Part shown: in pieces, positions 1 through 5,188 of the stretch
Layout: every line of letters starts with the position of its first letter
How positions within the stretch are numbered: the first letter of the stretch is position 1
Source of the DNA: an uncultured Porphyromonadaceae bacterium
Lineage (GTDB): Bacteria; Bacteroidota; Bacteroidia; Bacteroidales; Muribaculaceae
Direction: 5' to 3'
Assembly: GCA_947176545.1 (NCBI GenBank)
Contig: CAMWRB010000111.1
Span: 1 to 5,188, forward strand
DNA length: 5,188 nt
Made by a program: the position numbers and the translations under genes
The notes under the pieces: model-generated
Database searches by the model: none
What the model was told of the DNA's origin: nothing
What the model saw: only the letters and a program-made list of their open reading frames with translations

Positions 1-2342
1 ATTGTATACATTTCTCCTCCGCAGATAGAGAAATCTGCCGGGAATGTGAATTTGCTGTTCTGGGAATAGGAGAGCTTCTTGTCACCATATACCTTTTTCA
101 TATAGTAACCGTATATGGGGAGCGCGGCGCGTGCACCCTGGCCGAATGCCATTGAGTTGAAGTGGATATAGCGTTCTTCGCCACCTACCCATACACCGGT
201 CACAAGGTCAGGAGTGAAGCCCATGAACCATGAGTCGGAGTTGGAGTTGGTCGTACCGGTCTTGCCACCCATCTGTGCGGAGATGCCGTAGCGTGAGCGC
301 AAGGATGCGCCTGTACCCTGGTCAACGACGTTGAATAGCACTGAGAGTATGCGGTAAGCGGCCTTCTCGGAGAGTGCTTCCGTACGGTGCGCGATGGCTG
401 AATAAATCACGTTGCCTTGATTGTCCTCTATACGTGTGACGTAAATCGGGTCTACGCGTATACCTTTGTTGGCGAATGTGGAGTAACCCCCGACCATCTC
501 TCTTATAGAGGCGTCAAACGCTCCGAGCGAGAGTGTGAGGTTTGGTTCGAGGAAACCTCCTATGCCGTACATGCGCAATTTCTTGGCAAAATTGGGTGCC
601 TTCAGCTCGTTTAGCAGTTTGGCCGAAATCCAGTTGTTGGAGTTGGTGAGTGCCCAACGCAGGTCTACACTCTCACCTATACGGGCATGTCCGGAGTTGC
701 GCGGAGCCCATCCGCCGAAGACGGGCTGAGTGTTCATAAACTGGCTGCAGGGGGTATAATCCTGCTCCATAGCCATGGCGTACAAGTACGGCTTGGCTGT
801 CGAACCGACCTGACGCTTGCCGCGTGCAGCCATATCGTACTGGAAGAACGAGAAGTCCGGGCCGCCGACATATGCCTTGACATGGCCTGTCGCCGGGTCC
901 ATGCTCATTAATCCTGTGCGCAGGATGGACTTCATGTACATTAGCGAGTCGTAGGGAGTCATGGTGACGGTCTTGGAACCCGGTACGGTCTTGCCGTTCT
1001 CCTTGACCCAGGCGAAGACATCCATTGTGTAAGGCTGATGAAAAGCTTCGTCTATTTCCTCCTGTGAACATCCGGCAAGCTTCATAACGCGGTACCGCTC
1101 TGTCTGTCGTATGGCTTGTTTGATGAGATTGCGGACGCCGTTGGCAGACAGTTCGGCCGAATTGGTGGTGTACGGTCCTAAGGGCGAGCCTTTCTTTTCG
1201 GCAAAGAATTGCGGCTGCAGATATCCGCCGAGGTGCTCATTGACAGCCTCTTCGGCATACTGCTGCATCCGTGTGTCAATAGTCGAGAAAATGCGCAGAC
1301 CGTCAGTGTACAGATTATAGTAGCTCCCGTCGGGCTTGGGATTCTTGATAATCCAGCCGTAGAGAGGATTGTCCTCCCACTGCGTCGAGTCAGAGGTGTA
1401 ATTGCCCATTGCGATATTGTAGCCTACGAGGCTCGAATAGTCCGAGCGGTTGGGGCGTTCCGGCTTTTTGGCTGTCATAAGCCGTCTGATTTCCTCGCGC
1501 AGGTATGGTGCGCCACCTTCGCGGTGGTCTACCTTGTGATAATCAAGTCCGAGGGGGAGACGTTTCAGGCTGTCAGCTTCTTCGGGAGATAACATACCGG
1601 CTTTGACCATCTGGTCGAGGACCGTGTTACGACGTCCGAGGGTTCTCTCCTCATGTCTCAGCGGATTGAAGTATGAGGGATTTTTAAGCATACCCACAAG
1701 CATGGCCGCCTCCTCAATCTTAAGGTCTGCCGGCTCTTTGCCGAAATACACATTGGCGGCGGTCTTGATTCCGACAGCATTGTTGAGGAAGTCAAACCGG
1801 TTGAGATACATATTGATGATCTCATCCTTGGTATAGAATCTTTCCAGCTTGATGGCTATCATCCATTCGATTGGCTTCTGCATGGCACGCTTCAGCATAT
1901 TGGACGAGGGTTGGGAATAGAGCTGTTTGGCGAGCTGCTGGGTGATGGTCGAGCCGCCGCCCGCCGACTTGTTGCCCATGACCAGAGTCTTGACGGCAGT
2001 ACGTCCGAGGGCCATGAAGTCAATGCCTGAATGCTGGTTGAAGCGTGCATCTTCGGTAGCAATCAGGGCATTTATGACGTGAGGAGATACCGACTCATAA
2101 TCATTATATACACGGTTGCCCGCACCGGCAAAGTATCGTCCCAGTTCTGTAGTTCCGTCCGAGGCATATACGACGGAAGCGAGTTTGTCGTGCGGGTCTT
2201 CGAGTTCTTCGATTGGGGGCATATATCCTATTACTCCGTTGTAAATCAGCAGGAGCATAAGGGCTATCAGTGTCCCGGTGCCCAGAAATGCAATCCAGAG
2301 CCAGCGGACTGCCTTATTGGTAGTGATTTGAGGTAGCTTCAT
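1..2342 (-). CDS. Class A penicillin-binding protein, PBP1A type (bifunctional glycosyltransferase/transpeptidase), C-terminus cut off
   Basis: Polymerises lipid II into glycan strands and cross-links the stem peptides, acting from the inner membrane into the periplasm. The frame is open for 780 codons from ATG (2340-2342) to the left edge without a stop. Residues 1-12 are a short cytoplasmic tail, followed by one membrane segment at about 13-38. The GT51 domain (about 60-230) shows EDARFNQHSG with catalytic Glu97, GGGSTITQQLAKQL at 128-141, a KPIEW motif with Glu159, and KDEIINMYLN at 172-181. The transpeptidase domain (about 475-745) has all three penicillin-binding motifs: SxxK as STAK (nucleophile Ser514, Lys517), SxN as SNN (568-570), and KTG at 694-696 followed by TT. 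All key residues are intact, so the gene is probably functional. Only a short tail should be missing, judging by the usual family length near 780-850 residues. A TACCTTTG box about 70 bp upstream probably drives it. The family is certain; the mrcA/ponA naming for this lineage is not. Confidence 0.96.
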   Translation of the reverse strand, partial: MKLPQITTNKAVRWLWIAFLGTGTLIALMLLLIYNGVIGYMPPIEELEDPHDKLASVVYASDGTTELGRYFAGAGNRVYNDYESVSPHVINALIATEDARFNQHSGIDFMALGRTAVKTLVMGNKSAGGGSTITQQLAKQLYSQPSSNMLKRAMQKPIEWMIAIKLERFYTKDEIINMYLNRFDFLNNAVGIKTAANVYFGKEPADLKIEEAAMLVGMLKNPSYFNPLRHEERTLGRRNTVLDQMVKAGMLSPEEADSLKRLPLGLDYHKVDHREGGAPYLREEIRRLMTAKKPERPNRSDYSSLVGYNIAMGNYTSDSTQWEDNPLYGWIIKNPKPDGSYYNLYTDGLRIFSTIDTRMQQYAEEAVNEHLGGYLQPQFFAEKKGSPLGPYTTNSAELSANGVRNLIKQAIRQTERYRVMKLAGCSQEEIDEAFHQPYTMDVFAWVKENGKTVPGSKTVTMTPYDSLMYMKSILRTGLMSMDPATGHVKAYVGGPDFSFFQYDMAARGKRQVGSTAKPYLYAMAMEQDYTPCSQFMNTQPVFGGWAPRNSGHARIGESVDLRWALTNSNNWISAKLLNELKAPNFAKKLRMYGIGGFLEPNLTLSLGAFDASIREMVGGYSTFANKGIRVDPIYVTRIEDNQGNVIYSAIAHRTEALSEKAAYRILSVLFNVVDQGTGASLRSRYGISAQMGGKTGTTNSNSDSWFMGFTPDLVTGVWVGGEERYIHFNSMAFGQGARAALPIYGYYMKKVYGDKKLSYSQNSKFTFPADFSICGGEMYT

Positions 2343-2411
2343 GAATGTATGGTATTATACGGTGTGGCAGGTACTTCAGCCGACCACTGAGCGGTAACAA
2401 TATATAAAATA

Positions 2412-2419
2412 CAAAGGTA
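2412..2419 (-). promoter_or_regulatory. Bacteroidota-type -7 promoter box (TACCTTTG) for the PBP gene
   Basis: Read on the minus strand, these bases are TACCTTTG, an exact match to the TAnnTTTG -7 consensus of Bacteroidota primary sigma factors. A start of transcription a few bases downstream (near 2405) would give a leader of roughly 60 nt before the ATG at 2342. No clear TTTG -33 element is present at the expected distance of about 20 bp upstream, although the stretch there is AT-rich. Placement and orientation fit the gene, but this is a motif match only. Confidence 0.55.
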
Positions 2420-2442
2420 ATAAAAAAATCAGAATATGCGGG

Positions 2443-2459
2443 TGTTTAAGCTGTTTAAG
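2443..2459. repeat. Pair of 8-bp direct repeats (TGTTTAAG) between the divergent promoters
   Basis: TGTTTAAG occurs at 2443-2450 and again at 2452-2459, with a single base between the copies, so the period is 9 bp. The pair lies between the two outward-facing -7 boxes, about 31 bp upstream of the rightward box. That is a plausible place for an activator or regulator site, but no known regulator is recognised from the sequence, and short AT-rich repeats can arise by chance. Confidence 0.4.
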
Positions 2460-2478
2460 ATATGCACATGATGTGAAT

Positions 2479-2492
2479 GTAATAATGATTAC
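2479..2492. promoter_or_regulatory. Small dyad GTAAT-N4-ATTAC, possible operator of the efflux operon
   Basis: Two perfect 5-bp arms, GTAAT and ATTAC, flank the spacer AATG. The right arm overlaps the first bases of the rightward TAnnTTTG box, where a bound repressor would block RNA polymerase. Metal efflux operons are commonly metal-regulated, so an operator here would make sense. The arms are short and no regulator gene is in the window, so the functional reading is inference. Confidence 0.3.
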
Positions 2493-2497
2493 TTTTG
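2490..2497 (+). promoter_or_regulatory. Bacteroidota-type -7 promoter box (TACTTTTG) for the efflux operon
   Basis: TACTTTTG matches the TAnnTTTG consensus exactly. Transcription would start near 2502-2506, leaving a leader of about 25 nt before the ATG at 2530. The in-frame GTG at 2473 and ATG at 2485 would lie upstream of the transcript, so the box also argues for the later start codon of the adaptor. A TTTG -33 element is not evident about 20 bp upstream, which could mean a weak or activator-dependent promoter. Confidence 0.5.
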
Positions 2498-2529
2498 CTT
2501 CCGGAAAATCTTTAAAACACGAGCAGTAT

Positions 2530-3762
2530 ATGAATATAAAGGAGAGGGTACGGCGATATTATGCGTGCCGGTATTATATATGTGTGTCATTTCTGATTAT
2601 GGCTGCACCTGTGGCGGTTCTAACCGGCTGCGGAGAACATCAACATGCAGTGCACGACGGGCATGACGAGCATGAGGGACATGACGGACACGATGAGCAT
2701 GAGGGTGAACATGCGGACGAGCATGATGGTGAAAAAGGTGATGACGGCCGCATCGTCCTGAGTCATGAGGCTGAGGAGAATGCCGCAATCAAGACAGAGG
2801 TTGTGGAACCGGGTGCATTTCATAACGTAATACGCGCAGGAGGAGTCATAGAGAATACCCCTACTGCAGAGCGTGTGATAAGCGCTCCGGCATCCGGAAT
2901 GGTCAGATTTGCAAGCAATCTTGTCACAGGCAGCGATGTCCGCCGGGGTGCCGTCATATGTACCATTTCATCGGCCGGAATGGAGCCGGGTGAGGGTGTC
3001 GCTTCAGCGCGTGCCGCTCTCGCAGCAGCCCGCAAACAACTTGAACAGGGTGAGGAACTTTATAAGTCCAATCTTATCACCAAGCGCGAGTATGAGAAGT
3101 TGAAAGGGGATGTAGCGACCGCAGAGGCCGCCCTGTCGGGTGTGTCCACACGCTCGGCTACAACCGGTGTTGCGGTTACGGCACCGATAACCGGATACCT
3201 GGTACGCGTGAATGTGCGTTCGGGAGAATATGTCAATGCCGGCGACCCGATAGCCGTGATTTCACAGAGTAAGAACCTTATGCTGAGAGCTGATGTCAGT
3301 GAGCGTCATGCCGCTTCGGTACAGGATATTGTCGGTGCGAATATAGTGACATCTTCCGGTCAGGCGGTCAGTCTCGCCGGACTTCAGCCGCGTGTCGTGT
3401 CGGGAGGAGTCTCCGACCCTGCGCAAGGCTATTACATACCGGTATATATAGAGTTCAATAATCCCGGCGGATTGTATTCGGGTACGAATGTTCAGGTCTT
3501 TCTCCTCGGCGGAGAACGTACCGGGGTAATCTCAGTTCCCAAGTCGGCAGTGGTCGAGGAGGCCGGAGTTTTCTCGGTATACGTGGAGACAGGTCATTGC
3601 ACGTATGAGCGAAGGGAGATAAAGCAGGGCATGAATGACGGTCAGCGTGTGGAGGTGCTTTCGGGCCTTAAGCCGGGAGACAAGGTTGTGACCAACGGTG
3701 CGATGAGTGTGCGCATGGCCGGCATGGGAAGTAAGATACAGGGTCACACACACAATCATTAA
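2530..3762 (+). CDS. Heavy-metal RND efflux periplasmic adaptor (membrane fusion protein), His-rich lipoprotein
   Basis: Adaptor subunit of a CusB/CzcB-type tripartite efflux pump, joining the inner-membrane RND pump to an outer-membrane channel. 410 residues. The N-terminus is a lipoprotein signal: a basic stretch (KERVRR), a hydrophobic core, and the lipobox LTGC with the lipidated Cys34. Residues 37-65 hold ten His among Asp, Glu and Gly, a likely metal-binding segment, and the protein ends in HTHNH. The two lipoyl half-motifs lie at about 116-148 (APASGMVRF) and 216-245 (APITGYLVRV, SGEYVNAGD). Between them is an alpha-hairpin at about 158-204. The beta-barrel follows, then a membrane-proximal C-terminal domain at about 335-400 (VPKSAVVEEAG, GLKPGDKVV). 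I chose the ATG at 2530 because it places the basic region directly before the hydrophobic core and lies downstream of the TACTTTTG box. The frame is open back to GTG 2473, with ATG 2485 also possible; these would add 19 or 15 residues. The pump gene follows after 26 bp, so the two are probably co-transcribed. The family is secure; the exported metal is not. Confidence 0.93.
   Translation: MNIKERVRRYYACRYYICVSFLIMAAPVAVLTGCGEHQHAVHDGHDEHEGHDGHDEHEGEHADEHDGEKGDDGRIVLSHEAEENAAIKTEVVEPGAFHNVIRAGGVIENTPTAERVISAPASGMVRFASNLVTGSDVRRGAVICTISSAGMEPGEGVASARAALAAARKQLEQGEELYKSNLITKREYEKLKGDVATAEAALSGVSTRSATTGVAVTAPITGYLVRVNVRSGEYVNAGDPIAVISQSKNLMLRADVSERHAASVQDIVGANIVTSSGQAVSLAGLQPRVVSGGVSDPAQGYYIPVYIEFNNPGGLYSGTNVQVFLLGGERTGVISVPKSAVVEEAGVFSVYVETGHCTYERREIKQGMNDGQRVEVLSGLKPGDKVVTNGAMSVRMAGMGSKIQGHTHNH
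2653..2706 (+). repeat. Tandem 27-bp repeat coding HDGHDEHEG twice in the adaptor's His-rich segment
   Basis: Two adjacent 27-bp units (2653-2679 and 2680-2706) each encode HDGHDEHEG. They differ only at synonymous third positions (for example GGG/GGA and GAC/GAT), so the peptide is kept while the DNA has drifted. A degenerate continuation (EHADEHDGE) follows up to about 2733. The pattern suggests the metal-binding segment grew by in-frame duplication and is held by selection on the protein. His/Asp/Glu stretches of this kind are common in metal-efflux adaptors. Confidence 0.8.
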
Positions 3763-3788
3763 CCTCAGTGCAATAAAATGAAGAGGGT
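3763..3788 (+). other. 26-bp intra-operon spacer before the RND pump gene
   Basis: The short gap between the adaptor stop and the pump ATG contains no hairpin that would act as a terminator. It has an A-rich stretch and AGAGGG immediately before the ATG, too close to serve as a normal Shine-Dalgarno site. An out-of-frame ATG at 3778 runs only five codons (M-K-R-V-C) before TAG and overlaps the pump start; it is most likely incidental. The spacing supports co-transcription. Confidence 0.6.
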
Positions 3789-5188
3789 ATGTTAGACAAG
3801 ATAATCAGTTTTTCGTTGCGCAACAGACTGCTTGTAGCGTTGATTGCCGCTGTCATTATTGTACTGGGATGCCGCACTCTGTCTCAGATGGAGGTGGATG
3901 TGTTCCCAGACCTCAATGCACCGACGGTCGCTGTGATGACCGAAGCGGGCGGAATGGCAGCCGAGGAGGTGGAGCAGTTGGTGACCTATCCGATTGAGAC
4001 GGCCCTCAACGGTACTGTCGGCGTGCGTCGTCTTCGCAGCCAGTCCTCTCACGGTTTTTCAGTGGTATGGGTAGAATTTGACTGGGATACCGATGTATAT
4101 CGTGCCCGTCAGAACGTCTCTGAGCGATTGGCCGGTGTGGAACTTCCCAAGGGAGTGTCTGCTCCGGTGATGGGTGCCCAGACATCGGTTCTGGGAGAGG
4201 TGCTGTTCGTCGGACTATCGTCAGATACGTTATCACTGCGTGAGTTGCGGACGCTGGCCGATGCGCGTATCGCACCGCGACTGGCCGGAGTGCCGGGCGT
4301 GGCGCAGGTCTCTGTCATAGGAGGAGATGTCAAGGAATACCAGATACGGTTACGTCCCGACAAGATGCACCATTACGGAGTGTCTTTGTCCGAAGCGCTT
4401 GAGAGTGTCAGCGACATCAACCGTAACACTTCGGGAGGTGCGATATATGAATATGGCAACGAATATCTGATACGCGGACTGATAAGTGTCACCGATATGC
4501 AGACTCTCGGCGAGTCTGTAGTCAAACCCGGTGTGAACGGAGCGCCGGCAATCTTGCTTGAGAATATTGCCGAGGTAGTGGAGGGGAGTTCATTCCCACA
4601 GACCGGTGATGCCTCTATCAATGGTCGGCCGGGTGTGATAATGACCGTCAATAAGCAACCCCAGACCGGCACGGAGCAACTGACGCGTCAGCTTGACGAG
4701 GTAATAGCCGACATCCGCACGACACTACCTCCGTCGGTCAATATAAATACCGACCTTTACCGTCAGCAGAACTTTATCGACAGTTCAATCAACAATATCA
4801 AGGAGAGTCTCATAGAGGGTGCAATCTTTGTCTGCATCATACTGTTCATCTTCCTGATGAATCCGCGGACCACCCTGATATCCATCGTCACTATACCGCT
4901 GTCAATGTTGATGACCTTCATAGCGCTTCGTCTGATGGGGCTGACTATCAATACGATGAGTATAGGCGGTATAGCGATTGCCATAGGCTCGCTGGTGGAT
5001 GATGCGATAGTGGATGTCGAGAATGTCTATCGGCGGTTACGTCACAATGCTTCGTTGCCTGCGTCGGAACGTCTGCCTCATCTGAAAGTGATTTTTCAGG
5101 CATCGCGCGAGGTTCGTATGCCTATCCTCAATTCAACTCTGATAATAATAGTGAGCTTCCTGCCGCTGTTCTTCCTGCAGGGTATAGA
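3789..5188 (+). CDS. Heavy-metal RND efflux pump, CusA/CzcA family, N-terminal 466 residues (cut off at right edge)
   Basis: Inner-membrane proton/metal-cation antiporter that would pass metal to the adaptor encoded just upstream and on to an outer-membrane channel. The frame runs open from ATG 3789 to the right edge. About 45% of the usual length near 1,020-1,050 residues is present. TM1 is at about 13-32, followed by the family signature FPDLNAPTV at 39-47 and the porter region. The latter carries RRLRSQSSHGFSVVWVEF and DTDVYRARQNVSERL, both typical of the heavy-metal branch rather than of drug exporters. TM2 (about 340-358), TM3 (365-386) and TM4 (391-412) follow, and TM5 begins near 446. 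The TM4 motif AIGSLVDDAIVDVEN includes Asp404, Asp405 and Glu411. Asp404 and Glu411 match the proton-relay positions of CzcA (D408, E415). The position of CzcA D402 is Ala398, as in the CusA-like AIG motif. Metal identity cannot be settled because the second half, with the CusA methionine site region, is outside the window. Confidence 0.95.
   Translation, partial: MLDKIISFSLRNRLLVALIAAVIIVLGCRTLSQMEVDVFPDLNAPTVAVMTEAGGMAAEEVEQLVTYPIETALNGTVGVRRLRSQSSHGFSVVWVEFDWDTDVYRARQNVSERLAGVELPKGVSAPVMGAQTSVLGEVLFVGLSSDTLSLRELRTLADARIAPRLAGVPGVAQVSVIGGDVKEYQIRLRPDKMHHYGVSLSEALESVSDINRNTSGGAIYEYGNEYLIRGLISVTDMQTLGESVVKPGVNGAPAILLENIAEVVEGSSFPQTGDASINGRPGVIMTVNKQPQTGTEQLTRQLDEVIADIRTTLPPSVNINTDLYRQQNFIDSSINNIKESLIEGAIFVCIILFIFLMNPRTTLISIVTIPLSMLMTFIALRLMGLTINTMSIGGIAIAIGSLVDDAIVDVENVYRRLRHNASLPASERLPHLKVIFQASREVRMPILNSTLIIIVSFLPLFFLQGI

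Noticed and set aside
801..803. SxxK motif of the PBP reads STAK rather than the SxFK common in proteobacterial PBP1A proteins.
   Set aside because: The catalytic Ser and Lys are kept and the middle residues vary in this family, so it is not evidence of altered function.
417..2336. Several plus-strand open frames of 64-127 residues across the PBP region.
   Set aside because: The minus-strand PBP frame is continuous through all of them with every catalytic motif intact, so these are shadow frames.
2352..2360. 9-bp palindrome GTATTATAC just upstream of the PBP start codon.
   Set aside because: It has only 4-bp arms in an AT-rich leader, with no second copy and no extension of the symmetry, so chance is the simplest explanation.
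2597..2823. Minus-strand open frames rich in His, Arg and Val opposite the adaptor's His-rich segment.
   Set aside because: CAT/GAC/GAG-rich coding DNA has few stop-forming triplets on the opposite strand. These frames lie wholly inside a well-supported gene and resemble no family.
4763..4984. Hydrophobic 73-residue minus-strand open frame opposite the pump.
   Set aside because: It is the antisense reading of the transmembrane segments TM2-TM4, whose codons give hydrophobic residues on the other strand. It is not an independent gene.

Overview
The window looks like a chromosomal piece of a Bacteroidota genome, most likely order Bacteroidales. Three observations suggest this: two exact matches to the TAnnTTTG promoter box typical of that phylum lie in the only real intergenic space, the genes lack convincing Shine-Dalgarno sites, and the proteins read like Bacteroidales versions of their families. 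A family-level guess (for example Muribaculaceae) would be impression only.

Layout: (1) Positions 1-2342, minus strand: most of a class A penicillin-binding protein (PBP1A type, bifunctional glycosyltransferase/transpeptidase), with its C-terminal end cut off by the left edge. (2) Positions 2343-2529: a divergent, AT-rich control region. It holds one TAnnTTTG box facing each way, a pair of 8-bp direct repeats, and a small dyad touching the rightward box. (3) Positions 2530-3762, plus strand: a lipoprotein periplasmic adaptor (membrane fusion protein) of a heavy-metal RND efflux pump, with a strongly His/Asp/Glu-rich N-terminus. (4) Positions 3789-5188, plus strand: the first 466 residues of the inner-membrane RND pump (CusA/CzcA family), cut off by the right edge.

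Genes 3 and 4 lie 26 bp apart and form an operon. The pump would export metal cations using the proton gradient, and the adaptor would link it to an outer-membrane TolC-type channel. No channel gene is visible here; it may lie beyond the right edge. The PBP is a separate, divergently transcribed cell-wall gene, and nothing in the sequence ties it to metal export.

I found no mobile element, CRISPR array, RNA gene or clearly undescribed system. The points most worth a second look are the metal specificity of the pump, where the His-rich adaptor and the pump's TM4 motif give mixed hints, and the control elements and start site of the efflux operon.
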